Positions 9,738-18,453 of a stretch of 22,657 bases of DNA are shown here, piece by piece. Positions within the stretch are counted from its first letter, which is position 1. Each line of letters begins with the position of its first letter. The notes under the pieces are model-generated. The model was given only the letters and a program-made list of their open reading frames with translations, ran no database searches and was not told the DNA's origin. The stretch is from Sterolibacterium sp964521075 (GTDB taxonomy: Bacteria > Pseudomonadota > Gammaproteobacteria > Burkholderiales > Rhodocyclaceae). A program made the translations under genes and the position numbers. The stretch is taken from contig CAZFPI010000038.1 of NCBI GenBank assembly GCA_964521075.1, forward strand, positions 1 to 22,657, given 5' to 3'.

Positions 9738-10754
9738 GTGACCCATCTGGATAGCCCCGTGAAATCGACCAACAAGCTGAGTTTCTATCTTTCCCGCATG
9801 GTCGCTCGCGGCTATGCTGCCGAGCGGGTGTTGCAGGGAACGGGCCTGATGGCCGATCGCATCTACAGCGACACCTTCCGCGCCAATCCGCAGCAATACC
9901 GCCAGGTCATCCTCAACATGATTTCCCTGACGGGCGACCCTTGCATCGGCATCGCCCTGGGGGCCGAATTCAAGATCAGTGACCTGGGTGTGCTGGGCTA
10001 TGCCGCCCTGAGTGCGGCCACCTTGCAGCAGGCCCGCGAAGCCTTCACCCGCTACCACTCCCCCAGCGAGCAGATTTTCTCCTCCTCCAACCACATTGCC
10101 GATGGCCGCTGGTGGTCGGAAATCCGCGACAGTTATCTGCTGGGCGGCGATGCCCTGCGCTTTGCCGTCGAAGAATTTGTCAGCCGCACCATCGGTCTGG
10201 CCGAAACCGTCACCAACCGGCCTTTCCCCATCCTGGAAATGTCGCTGACCTACCCGCCGCCTGCCGATCTCACCGCTTACCAGCAACGCTTCAACTGCCC
10301 CCTGCATTTCAACCAGCCGCGCAACATCGTCGTCTTTGACATCGCCGCCTTACAAACGCCGGTGAGCCTGGCCAATGAAGAAGTTTTCCGGCTTTGCGAG
10401 CGGCAATGCCAGCTGCTGGCCACCCGCAGCGAGGAAGACGATCTTCTCTCCAATCGCATCCGGAATTACCTGGTGAAACATCCGGGCAAATTTCCGACGC
10501 TGGAAGAAATGGCCGAACACCTCAACATCGGCGCGCGCACCCTGCGTCGCCGTCTCGTCCGGGAAGACATCACCTTCCAGCAGATTCTGGACGAAACCCG
10601 CCGCGAGCTGGCGATCCAATACCTCAAATACACCACGCTGACCCCAAAGCAGATCGGCTACATGCTCGGCTACAGCAGCGTCAGCAACTTCCGCCGGGCC
10701 TTCAAGAGCTGGACAGACAAAAAACTCTCGGATTACCGCGAGAACGCCGAGTAA
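9738..10754 (+). CDS. AraC-family transcriptional regulator (arabinose-binding-like N-domain type)
   Basis: This is a DNA-binding regulator of about 338 residues. The N-terminal two thirds resemble the PF12625-type ligand domain seen in OruR/ArgR-like AraC proteins. The C-terminal ~95 residues form the AraC double helix-turn-helix: first unit TLEEMAEHLNIGARTLRRRL, second unit LTPKQIGYMLGYSSVSNFRR, ending in the usual FKSWTDKKLSDYR. The inducer is unknown. The frame is open upstream to a TTG at 9696. I prefer GTG 9738 because it falls after the likely -10 box and gives the usual family length; GTG 9759 is the alternative, and neither has a strong ribosome site. Only 7 nt separate its stop from the YhaO-like gene, so it is probably cotranscribed with the two genes that follow and may or may not control them. 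Confidence 0.85.
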   Translation: MTHLDSPVKSTNKLSFYLSRMVARGYAAERVLQGTGLMADRIYSDTFRANPQQYRQVILNMISLTGDPCIGIALGAEFKISDLGVLGYAALSAATLQQAREAFTRYHSPSEQIFSSSNHIADGRWWSEIRDSYLLGGDALRFAVEEFVSRTIGLAETVTNRPFPILEMSLTYPPPADLTAYQQRFNCPLHFNQPRNIVVFDIAALQTPVSLANEEVFRLCERQCQLLATRSEEDDLLSNRIRNYLVKHPGKFPTLEEMAEHLNIGARTLRRRLVREDITFQQILDETRRELAIQYLKYTTLTPKQIGYMLGYSSVSNFRRAFKSWTDKKLSDYRENAE

Positions 10755-10761
10755 GCGCGCC

Positions 10762-12045
10762 GTGAAGTTCATCCACACGGCAGACCTGCATCTGGACAGC
10801 CCCCTGCGCGGACTGGCCGCCTATCCGGATGCCCCCGTCGAGCGGCTACGCACGGCCACCCGGGAAGCCTTTGAAGGACTGGTAAATCTGGCCATCGACG
10901 AAGCCGTCGACTTCATGGTCATCGCAGGCGACATCTACGACGGCGACTGGCGCGACTTCAACACAGGCCTGTTCTTCGTGCGCCAGATGGGCCGCCTGCG
11001 GCAGGCGGGCATCCCCGTCTATCTGCTCTACGGCAATCACGACGCCGAAAGCGAGATCACCAAATCGCTCGAACTCCCGGAAAACGTCCACGTTTTTTCC
11101 GCCCGCAAGGCAACGAGCTTCCGGCTGGATGCCCACCGGGTCGTGCTGCACGGGCAGAGTTTCCGTGTAGCGGCGACGGAGGACAACCTTCTTCCCGGCT
11201 ACCCCGCCCCTCTGCCGGGCTGGTTCAACATCGGCGTCTTGCACACGGCACTGGAAGGCAACGCGGCACACGCCCGCTATGCCCCCTGCTCACCAGGAGA
11301 ATTGCAGGCGAAGGGCTACCAATACTGGGCACTAGGGCATGTTCACGAGCCCCGGGTGGAGCGCGGCGACGTGACCATCGCCTGGCCGGGCAATCTTCAA
11401 GGCAGGCACATCCGCGAATGCGGCCCGCGCGGAGCACTCCTCGTCAGCGTCGAAGAAGACCGGGTGACCGACCTGGCCCGGCTGGAAACGGACGTTCTGC
11501 GCTGGCAGCTGCTCACCGTCGATGTCAGCGGCGCGGCAAACCGCTCCCCGGTCATCCGGCAAGTGGGGCAGGCACTAGGCAAGCTGCTGGACGAGACGCC
11601 CGCCCATCTGCCGCTGGCCGTGCGCGTGGTGCTTGTCGGCCACTGCGCGGCACACCGCGAGATGCGGGGCTTCGAACGCCAGCTGCGTGAGGAAATCATC
11701 GGCCAGGCAGTCGCCCTGGATGCCGGGCGGCTCTGGATCGAAAAGGTAAAACTGGAAACCGCCCCTGACACAACGGGCATCGCCCTCCCGGAGGAAGACC
11801 TGGCCGATGCCTTGTCCGGCCTCGTGCGCGACGCCCGGGCCGCAGCCGAAGATGCAGAATTCCTGGCCAGCCTGCAGCAAGATCTCCAGAACCTGCTGGC
11901 CAAAATGCCGCACGAAGCCTTGCAGGCCGTACCGGCATTGCGGGAATGGCAACTCGACCCGGCAGCGCACCTGCCCGCCAGCCTGGAACGCGCCGCTGAC
12001 ACACTCCTCGCACGGCTGCAAATGCCCGACGAGCCAGCAAACTGA
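10762..12045 (+). CDS. YhaO-like DNA repair exonuclease (calcineurin-type metallophosphoesterase)
   Basis: This is the nuclease partner of an SbcD/Mre11-type complex. All metal-binding motifs of the calcineurin fold are visible: DLH at residues 8-10, GDIYDG at 56-61, GNHD at 91-94 and GHVH at 192-195. The product is 427 residues, close to Bacillus YhaO and longer than the minimal phosphoesterase core. The C-terminal 200 residues would hold the capping and ATPase-docking region. The start is GTG 10762, directly ahead of the conserved KFIHTADLHLDSPL. It is followed after 9 nt by the large ATPase gene, the usual arrangement of SbcDC-like pairs. The likely role is ATP-controlled processing of DNA ends or hairpins; that is inferred from the family. 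Confidence 0.88.
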   Translation: MKFIHTADLHLDSPLRGLAAYPDAPVERLRTATREAFEGLVNLAIDEAVDFMVIAGDIYDGDWRDFNTGLFFVRQMGRLRQAGIPVYLLYGNHDAESEITKSLELPENVHVFSARKATSFRLDAHRVVLHGQSFRVAATEDNLLPGYPAPLPGWFNIGVLHTALEGNAAHARYAPCSPGELQAKGYQYWALGHVHEPRVERGDVTIAWPGNLQGRHIRECGPRGALLVSVEEDRVTDLARLETDVLRWQLLTVDVSGAANRSPVIRQVGQALGKLLDETPAHLPLAVRVVLVGHCAAHREMRGFERQLREEIIGQAVALDAGRLWIEKVKLETAPDTTGIALPEEDLADALSGLVRDARAAAEDAEFLASLQQDLQNLLAKMPHEALQAVPALREWQLDPAAHLPASLERAADTLLARLQMPDEPAN

Positions 12046-12054
12046 AGCCCGACC

Positions 12055-15000
12055 ATGCGAATCCGCGAACTGAACCTGATCCGCTACGGCAAATTTACCG
12101 ACCGCCCGGTAACGCTGCCCCGGAATACGCAGGATGCACGGGACATTCATTTCATCGTCGGCCCGAACGAAGCGGGAAAATCCACCCTGCGCGCCGCCAT
12201 TGGCGACTGGCTCTTCGGCATCCCGCCGCGCACCTCGCAAGCCTTCTTGCATCCCATGCCGGAACTGAGAATCGGCGGCGAGCTGGAACGCGAAGGGGAA
12301 CGCCTGGCCTTCCATCGCATCAAGGGCAACAAAAACACGCTTCTCTCACCCGGCGGCCAGCCGCTGGCCGACAATGTACTGGCCCCCTGGCTGGGCGGGC
12401 TGGAAGCAGCCGCCTTCCAGCGCATGCACGCGCTAGATCACGCCAGCCTGGTCGAAGGCGGCGCGGGCATCCTCTCCGCATCCAACGACCTGGGGCAGCT
12501 CCTCTTCCAGTCGGCGGCGGGGCTGGAACAACTCGGCAAGGTTCTTCAAGCCTTGCACAACGAAGCAGAAACCCTCTGGGGCCCCAGAAAATCCGCCTCC
12601 CGGGCGTATTACATGGCACTGGACACCTTTGAGCAGGCCCAGACGGAACTCAAACAAACCCGGCTACGCAGCCGCGACTGGAAAACGCAGCACGAAGCCC
12701 TCGGCGAGAGTGAAAGGCGTCTGCAAACAGCGGGCGAGCAACATACCCGCTTGCAGGGGCAGCTCAAGCGGCTGCAACGCATCCGTCGGGTGCGGCCCTT
12801 GCTCGACGCCCTCGTTCAACTGGAAACGCAGCTGGCCACTCTGCAGGCGGAAGGATCGATTCCCCGCCTGCCCGACGACGCCGGGCAGATACTGGATCAG
12901 GCGCGGCAAGAACTCGCGCTGGCGCAGCACGCGCAAGAACGGCATCAAGCCGCCGTCGACGAAGCGCAGGCGGCGATGGCGGCCATCTCACCGGAGCCAG
13001 CTCTGCTGGCCCTGGCAGCCGACATTCGCGAACTCAACGAACGCCGCCTGCAATACCGCGCCTGGCGCACCGACATCCTCAAACGTCAGGAAGAAGTCCG
13101 GCTCGAAGAACAGCGGGTAAAGGCCCTGGCCGCCGCCTTGCAATGGCCACAAACCCGGCTGGCCGACATTGCGCGCCGTCTCCCCGCACAAGCGATGCGC
13201 GCCCGCCTCCAGCGTCTGCTCAAAAGCCAGGAGCTGCTACAAAATCAACACCAGCAAACCCATGCCGCGCAGCACCGCCAGCAGCAGATACTCGCCACGC
13301 ACCACGCCGAGCTGACAGCCCTGCCAAAAGAAGAAAATGAGGCAGGGACTGGATCAGCGGTAGAGCAGGCACTCACCCAGGCACTCTCTCTGGGCGATGA
13401 AACTCTCTGGCAGGAAGCCCATGACCGCCAATGCCGGCAGATTGCGGAAGAGCTGGCCAAAGCCCTGGCCTCCCTGGGCCGCTGGCCAGCAACCCCAGAC
13501 ATGCTGGCCACCATGACCCCACCCGAACCCGCCAGAATCCAGCAGATCCTGGATGACCGCCGCCACGACCAGGGGGAAGAAAGACGCCTGCAGGAGCTCT
13601 TATCCACCCGGCAGATAGAAATCGAGCGGGGCCGCCTCGAACTTGAACAGTTAGTACGCACTTTCCACCCGGTATCCCGTGCAGAGGTCCAGGCCGCCCG
13701 GGCCGAGCGGGATGCCCGCTGGCAGACGATACGGCAGCAGCCCAGCCATTTTTCCGCCCTCGCAGACGAATTCGGGCCCGCGATGCTTCAGGCCGACCGG
13801 CTGGCAGATGAACGCACAGACCGCCTGCAACACGACGCCGAACGCCACGCCCGCAGCTTGCGGCTGGAAGTCGCCGGGCAGGAAATCCAGGGGCTGCAGG
13901 CACTGTGGCAGACAGCGGCCGATCGCCTCCGGGCAGGCGAAGCTGCCTGGGCGGCACTGCTCGACGCAGGCGGCTTGCCCGCCCTGCCGCTGGAACTTGC
14001 CACCGCCTGGCTAAGCCATCGCCGCGCGGTACTCGATTTAGCCGGGCAACAACGCGAACTCGACCAGCACCGCGAAACACGGGAACGGGCAGTGCTGGCG
14101 GCAAGGCTCGCCCTCTGGCAAGCCAGGCCGACGGATGCGCCCGCCTTGCCTTCGCCGCCCCCCCTGGCCACCTGCCTGCAGGCGGCGCGGGAATATCAAC
14201 GGCAGACAGAGCAAACCCGGGCCCGTCGCCAGCTGCTCGAAAAACAGTTACAGGAAGTGCAGATCGAAGCCGCCGCACTGGACCAGGCCGCCCGGGCAGC
14301 GCAAACAGCCTGGGCAGACTGGGAAGCGCAATGGCAGGACGCGCTCGCCATGGCAGGCTACCCGGCCACGACCTTTGCTGACCGCATCGAGGCAGAACTC
14401 GATGTGCTGGCGCAAATCGAGCAGCTGCTGGAAAAAATACGCACCCTGCAAACTGAACGCATCGACCGGATGCAGGCGGACCTGGACGCGCTGGCAGAAG
14501 CCACACGATGCCTGTCAGAACGCATCGGCACGCCCCTGAACGACACCCCGCCCGAAGTGTTCATCCAGACACTGGAGCAGCGTCTGGCGGCTGCCGAACG
14601 CGCCCGGGCGGAATGGCAGCAATGGCAGACACGGCGCGCACAGGCACAGGAAGGACTCGACCAGGCCCGTCAGCAGCAAGCCCGGATTCAGGCCCGCCTC
14701 TCGCCCCTCCTGGCCCAGGCCGGCACGGAAGAGCTTGACGCGCTGGGGATTGCCATCGGGCGCGCCCGGCAGCAAGACGCGCTGGAAAACCGCCGGGAGC
14801 AGCTTGTGGCTGAACTGGCGAATACCGGCGATGGACTGAACCGCGAAGCCCTGGCCGCCGAACTTGCCGGACAGGAAATGCCGCAAGTTCTCGAAGAAAT
14901 GGCGCGGCTGGAACAGCACTCCGGTATTTTGCTCGAAGAAATTTCCGCTCTGGGCAAGCAGCACGGCGCGCAAAAATCCGCCTTCGGGCAACTGAGCGGC

Positions 15001-15543
15001 GAAGCCGATGCCGCCCGGGCCGAAACCCGCAAGCAGGAGGCCATTGCCCGCATGGCGCAGGCGGTTGAGCAGTATTGGGAAACCCATGTCGCTGCCCGCC
15101 TGCTGCGCTGGTCGATGGACCGCTTCCGCGAAACACGCCAGGGCCCCCTGCTCGCGCGCGCCTCGGCCAGTTTCAATACGCTGACGCTGCAATCCTTCAG
15201 CCGTCTTCTCGTCGATGGTGAAGCGGCCAGCCCGCGCCTGACCGGCGTGCGCGAGGATGGCCGGCAAGTCGACGTGGCAGGCATGAGCGAGGGCAGCCGG
15301 GATCAGCTGTATCTGGCCTTGCGCCTGGCCGCGCTGGAGCTGCAACTCGACCAGGGCATCGTCGTACCGCTGATTGCCGACGACCTCTTCATCAATTTCG
15401 ATGACGCCCGGACAGCCGCCGGTTTTCGTGTGCTGGGCGAGCTCTCGCGCCGCACCCAGATCATTTTCCTGACGCACCATGACCACCTCATCCCGCTGGC
15501 CCGCCAGATTCTGGGCGATGAGCTCAATGTCGTGATGCTCTGA
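12055..15543 (+). CDS. YhaN-like SMC/Rad50-type ATPase, 1162 residues
   Basis: This is an ABC-type SMC-like ATPase predicted to form the motor of a YhaO/YhaN (SbcDC-like) DNA-processing complex. The Walker A motif GPNEAGKST is at residues 36-44. The family-specific segment GDWLFGIPPRTSQAFLHPMP follows. A long Gln/Arg/Glu/Ala-rich, coiled-coil-like region fills roughly residues 190-1010. The C-terminal ATPase half has the signature SEGSRDQLYLALRLA (from 1078), the Walker B strand VPLIADD (1104-1110), a D-loop FDDAR and a His-loop LTHHDH. I see no CxxC in the middle, so the zinc hook of Rad50/SbcC is absent, as in YhaN-type proteins. It is longer than Bacillus YhaN (about 960 residues). ATG 12055 is 9 nt after the nuclease stop. 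Confidence 0.88.
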   Translation: MRIRELNLIRYGKFTDRPVTLPRNTQDARDIHFIVGPNEAGKSTLRAAIGDWLFGIPPRTSQAFLHPMPELRIGGELEREGERLAFHRIKGNKNTLLSPGGQPLADNVLAPWLGGLEAAAFQRMHALDHASLVEGGAGILSASNDLGQLLFQSAAGLEQLGKVLQALHNEAETLWGPRKSASRAYYMALDTFEQAQTELKQTRLRSRDWKTQHEALGESERRLQTAGEQHTRLQGQLKRLQRIRRVRPLLDALVQLETQLATLQAEGSIPRLPDDAGQILDQARQELALAQHAQERHQAAVDEAQAAMAAISPEPALLALAADIRELNERRLQYRAWRTDILKRQEEVRLEEQRVKALAAALQWPQTRLADIARRLPAQAMRARLQRLLKSQELLQNQHQQTHAAQHRQQQILATHHAELTALPKEENEAGTGSAVEQALTQALSLGDETLWQEAHDRQCRQIAEELAKALASLGRWPATPDMLATMTPPEPARIQQILDDRRHDQGEERRLQELLSTRQIEIERGRLELEQLVRTFHPVSRAEVQAARAERDARWQTIRQQPSHFSALADEFGPAMLQADRLADERTDRLQHDAERHARSLRLEVAGQEIQGLQALWQTAADRLRAGEAAWAALLDAGGLPALPLELATAWLSHRRAVLDLAGQQRELDQHRETRERAVLAARLALWQARPTDAPALPSPPPLATCLQAAREYQRQTEQTRARRQLLEKQLQEVQIEAAALDQAARAAQTAWADWEAQWQDALAMAGYPATTFADRIEAELDVLAQIEQLLEKIRTLQTERIDRMQADLDALAEATRCLSERIGTPLNDTPPEVFIQTLEQRLAAAERARAEWQQWQTRRAQAQEGLDQARQQQARIQARLSPLLAQAGTEELDALGIAIGRARQQDALENRREQLVAELANTGDGLNREALAAELAGQEMPQVLEEMARLEQHSGILLEEISALGKQHGAQKSAFGQLSGEADAARAETRKQEAIARMAQAVEQYWETHVAARLLRWSMDRFRETRQGPLLARASASFNTLTLQSFSRLLVDGEAASPRLTGVREDGRQVDVAGMSEGSRDQLYLALRLAALELQLDQGIVVPLIADDLFINFDDARTAAGFRVLGELSRRTQIIFLTHHDHLIPLARQILGDELNVVML

Positions 15544-15563
15544 TTCTTTCCCGAGGAACCCGC

Positions 15564-17420
15564 TTGCGTACCCTGCTCGTCATCTTCCACGATCTGCTGG
15601 CCATCGCCATGGCCTGGATGCTGGCCTACTGGCTGCGCTTCAATTTCGATGTGCCGCCGGTATATATCGACAGCCTCTTTCGCACCCTGCTCGTGATCCT
15701 CCCCCTGCAAGGGCTCATTGCCTGGCAGATGGGGCTGTATCACGGCCTCTGGCGTTTTGCGAGCCTGCCCGACCTGAAACGCATCGTGCTGGCCTGTTCG
15801 GCCGGTGCCATGGCCGCGCCGCTGGTGCTCACCCTCCTGCAACTCATGCAGGATGTGCCGCGCTCCGTACTGGTGCTGTTCCCGGTATTCCTGATGCTGC
15901 TCATGGGCGGCAGCCGCTTTCTTTACCGTTCCTGGAAAGACGGCCACCTGCTCACCTTGCATGCCGTGACGGGCGAGCCCGTGCTGGTGCTGGGGGCAGG
16001 CGAAGCCGCTGCCCTTTTGCTGCGCGAGCTCTCCGGCAACCGGCAGTGGCATGTCGTCGGCCTGCTCGATGATGATGCCGCCAAGCAGGGAAGGCTGCTG
16101 CATGGCGTGTCCGTGCTGGGCCGGCTGGAGGCGATGACCGGGCTCGCACAGCGGCATGGTATTCGCCATGTCATCCTCGCCATCCCCTCGGCCTCTCATG
16201 CCGTGCGCCGCACAGCAACGGAACAGGCGACGGCGGCCGGGCTGCATGTGCTGACCGTGCCAGGCTTCGACGATCTGCTAAGCGGCCGCGTCACGATTTC
16301 CCAGATACGCAAGGTCGAACTGGAAGATCTGCTCGGGCGCGACCCGATATTTCTGGACGAAGCCGGGCTACAGCAGATGCTGTCCGATCGTGTGGTTCTG
16401 GTCACGGGGGCGGGCGGCTCCATCGGCTCGGAACTGTGTCGCCAGATTGCCCGCTATGCCCCGCGCCGCCTGGTGCTCTTTGAAATATCCGAATTCGCGC
16501 TCTACGATCTTGAGCAGCAATTTTCCCGAACCCACCCCGGCCTGCCGCTGGTATGCGCCATCGGCGACGTGCGCGATGCACGGCGGCTGGAAGAAGTCTT
16601 CGCCGCCGAAAAACCCGCCGTCGTCTTTCACGCCGCCGCCTACAAGCATGTCCCCATGATGGAAAATGCCAACGCCTGGCAAGCCGTGCGTAACAACGTG
16701 TTCGGCACCTGCTGCGTCGCGCAGGCCGCCATCGCACACCGGGCAGAACGCTTCGTACTGATTTCCACAGACAAAGCCGTCAACCCGGCAAACGTCATGG
16801 GGGCGACGAAACGACTGGCGGAAATGCTGTGTCAGGCACTGGGCCACGCAGTTCGGGAAAACGCTGGCCCCACCCGTTTCGTCATGGTGCGTTTTGGCAA
16901 TGTGCTGGGCAGCAGCGGCAGCGTCATCCCGAAATTCCGCGAACAGATCGCGCGGGGCGGGCCGGTGACCGTGACCCACCCCGACATCGTCCGCTACTTC
17001 ATGCTCATCCCCGAAGCCGCCCAGCTCGTCTTGCAGGCGGGGCTGATGGGCGGGACAGGTAACGAGGAACCCCTGGGGAACGGCGGACAGATTTTTGTAC
17101 TCGACATGGGCGAGCCGGTACGCATCACCGACCTGGCCCGCGACATGATCCGCCTTTCCGGCTTCACCGAAGACGACATCCGCATCGAATTCACCGGCCT
17201 GCGCCCGGGCGAAAAACTCTACGAAGAACTCCTCGCCGACGACGAAACCACCCTGCCCACACCGCACCCCAAACTGCGTATCGCCCGCCCTGCCGCCGCC
17301 CCCGATGCCGCCTGGCTGGATGAACTCCACCGCTGGCTGGCGCAAACGGAAGTTTCCGAATCCAGCGTCAGAGCTGGCCTGCAGGCCCGTGTGCCGGAAT
17401 ACCGGCCCGCAACGCACTGA
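15564..17420 (+). CDS. WbpM/FlaA1/CapD-type membrane nucleotide-sugar 4,6-dehydratase
   Basis: This 618-residue protein belongs to the polysaccharide-biosynthesis dehydratases that convert UDP-GlcNAc to a 4-keto-6-deoxy sugar, an early step toward O-antigen, capsule or glycan sugars. Four hydrophobic segments (about residues 4-26, 38-59, 74-95, 101-121) anchor it in the inner membrane. A first Rossmann-like region follows (GAGEAAALLLRELSG), then the catalytic SDR domain with GAGGSIGSE at 282-290. In STDKAVNPANVMGATKR the usual Tyr of YxxxK is Met412, with Lys416 retained, as in WbpM. The start is TTG 15564, supported by GAGGA at 15553-15557 with 6-nt spacing. It lies 20 nt after the YhaN-like gene and 9 nt before apaH. 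No glycosyltransferase is adjacent, so the final glycan is unknown. Confidence 0.92.
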   Translation: MRTLLVIFHDLLAIAMAWMLAYWLRFNFDVPPVYIDSLFRTLLVILPLQGLIAWQMGLYHGLWRFASLPDLKRIVLACSAGAMAAPLVLTLLQLMQDVPRSVLVLFPVFLMLLMGGSRFLYRSWKDGHLLTLHAVTGEPVLVLGAGEAAALLLRELSGNRQWHVVGLLDDDAAKQGRLLHGVSVLGRLEAMTGLAQRHGIRHVILAIPSASHAVRRTATEQATAAGLHVLTVPGFDDLLSGRVTISQIRKVELEDLLGRDPIFLDEAGLQQMLSDRVVLVTGAGGSIGSELCRQIARYAPRRLVLFEISEFALYDLEQQFSRTHPGLPLVCAIGDVRDARRLEEVFAAEKPAVVFHAAAYKHVPMMENANAWQAVRNNVFGTCCVAQAAIAHRAERFVLISTDKAVNPANVMGATKRLAEMLCQALGHAVRENAGPTRFVMVRFGNVLGSSGSVIPKFREQIARGGPVTVTHPDIVRYFMLIPEAAQLVLQAGLMGGTGNEEPLGNGGQIFVLDMGEPVRITDLARDMIRLSGFTEDDIRIEFTGLRPGEKLYEELLADDETTLPTPHPKLRIARPAAAPDAAWLDELHRWLAQTEVSESSVRAGLQARVPEYRPATH

Positions 17421-17429
17421 GGAAAAAAC

Positions 17430-18236
17430 ATGTCCACCTATGCCGTCGGCGACATTCAAGGCTGCTACGCGGAATTCCGGAATCTGCTGGATGTCATGCG
17501 CTTTGACCCGGCCAGGGACCAGCTCTGGCTGGTGGGCGATCTGGTCAATCGTGGGCCGCAATCCCTCGAAGTCCTGCGCTTCGTGCGTGAGCTGGGAAAG
17601 GCTGCCATCACGGTGCTGGGTAATCACGACCTGCATCTGCTCATGCGGGCCGAGGGCTGCTCGAAAAAGCGCGAGGACGACACGCTGGATGCCATTCTCG
17701 CCGCGCCCGACCGCGACGAACTGCTGGAGTGGCTGCGTCACCAACCCATGATGCACGTCGACAACGGCTTTGCCATGGTGCATGCGGGGCTTTTACCGCA
17801 ATGGCCTGTCGCACAAGCCATGAAACTCGGAGCCGAGGTGGAAGCAGCCTTGCGCGGACCACGCTACCTGAAATTCCTCGAACATCTATGGGGCAGCGAA
17901 CCTGCGGCATGGCACGACGATCTCGACGGCTGGCCCCGCCTGCGCGTGATCGTCAATGCGATGACACGCATGCGCTTTTGCACCCCCTCCGGCGAAATGG
18001 AATTTCGCAGCAAAGGCGAAACCGCCAGCGCGCCGGCAGGCTACCTGCCCTGGTTCGACGCGCCCAACCGCCAAAGCCGCGACCATGTGCTGGTCACCGG
18101 CCATTGGTCAGCCCTGGGGCTGCGAATGACAGACACCCTGCTAGCCCTCGACACCGGCTGCCTCTGGGGCCGCCAGCTCAGCGCAGTCCGGCTGGAAGAC
18201 CGCAAGCTGTTCCAGGTAGATAGCCAGAAAAACTGA
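17430..18236 (+). CDS. apaH: Symmetrical diadenosine-tetraphosphatase ApaH
   Basis: ApaH hydrolyses Ap4A to two ADP and also removes NpN caps from RNA, so it acts in stress signalling and RNA turnover. It is a calcineurin-type phosphoesterase with GDIQGC at residues 7-12 (Gln where E. coli has His), GDLVNRGP at 36-43 and GNHD at 64-67. VHAGLLPQW and GHWSALGL follow toward the C-terminus. The product is 268 residues, near the E. coli length of about 280. The ribosome site GAGGAA overlaps the TGA of the dehydratase gene, which suggests coupled translation. E. coli apaH lies with rsmA/pdxA/lptD, so this location is different. It is convergent with the GIY-YIG gene and repeats. Confidence 0.96.
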   Translation: MSTYAVGDIQGCYAEFRNLLDVMRFDPARDQLWLVGDLVNRGPQSLEVLRFVRELGKAAITVLGNHDLHLLMRAEGCSKKREDDTLDAILAAPDRDELLEWLRHQPMMHVDNGFAMVHAGLLPQWPVAQAMKLGAEVEAALRGPRYLKFLEHLWGSEPAAWHDDLDGWPRLRVIVNAMTRMRFCTPSGEMEFRSKGETASAPAGYLPWFDAPNRQSRDHVLVTGHWSALGLRMTDTLLALDTGCLWGRQLSAVRLEDRKLFQVDSQKN

Positions 18237-18259
18237 ATCACCACAGCGCATTCCCCCAC

Positions 18260-18300
18260 CCTCACGCGCTTCGCACCACTGGATTCCGGCCTTCGCCGGG
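18260..18300. repeat. Truncated copy of the palindromic repeat behind apaH
   Basis: Positions 18260-18299 are identical over 40 nt to 18751-18790 in the right-hand full repeat. Identity stops abruptly in the middle of the hairpin, after GCCGG, where the full copies continue with AAT. The second hairpin and the spacer are missing. It begins 24 nt after the apaH stop and looks like a decayed or recombined remnant of the same family. Confidence 0.85.
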
Positions 18301-18324
18301 TAGCGTCAGTGCCCGGGAAATCCG

Positions 18325-18452
18325 CACGCGCTTCGCATCACTGGATTCCGGCCTTCGCCGGAATGACGAAGGGGGGGCGAGGGAGGGGGCGGGGGTGACA
18401 TTACGACACAACAACCGTTCACCTTCGTCATACCGGCGAAGGCCGGTATCCA
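18325..18452. repeat. Left REPIN-like repeat: two inverted hairpins around a G-run spacer
   Basis: Hairpin A (18345-18364) is ATTCCGGCCTTCGCCGGAAT, an 8-bp stem with a CTTC loop. Hairpin B (18430-18449) is ATACCGGCGAAGGCCGGTAT, an 8-bp stem with a GAAG loop. A and B are inverted copies of each other, and the 31-nt arms (18342-18372 and 18422-18452) could also pair into one long hairpin with two mismatches. The spacer has four G-runs (18371-18395), followed by a conserved unique segment. The unit ends 1 nt before the stop codon of the GIY-YIG gene. It matches the right-hand copy at 44 of 46 positions at its left end and 54 of 55 at its right end. Confidence 0.92.
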
Positions 18453-18453
18453 T

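Noticed and set aside
13373..15486. Two long minus-strand frames (377 and 323 codons) opposite the YhaN-like gene
   Set aside because: The plus-strand protein has complete ATPase motifs at both ends in one frame. The antisense products are Arg/Pro/Ala-rich shadow translations.
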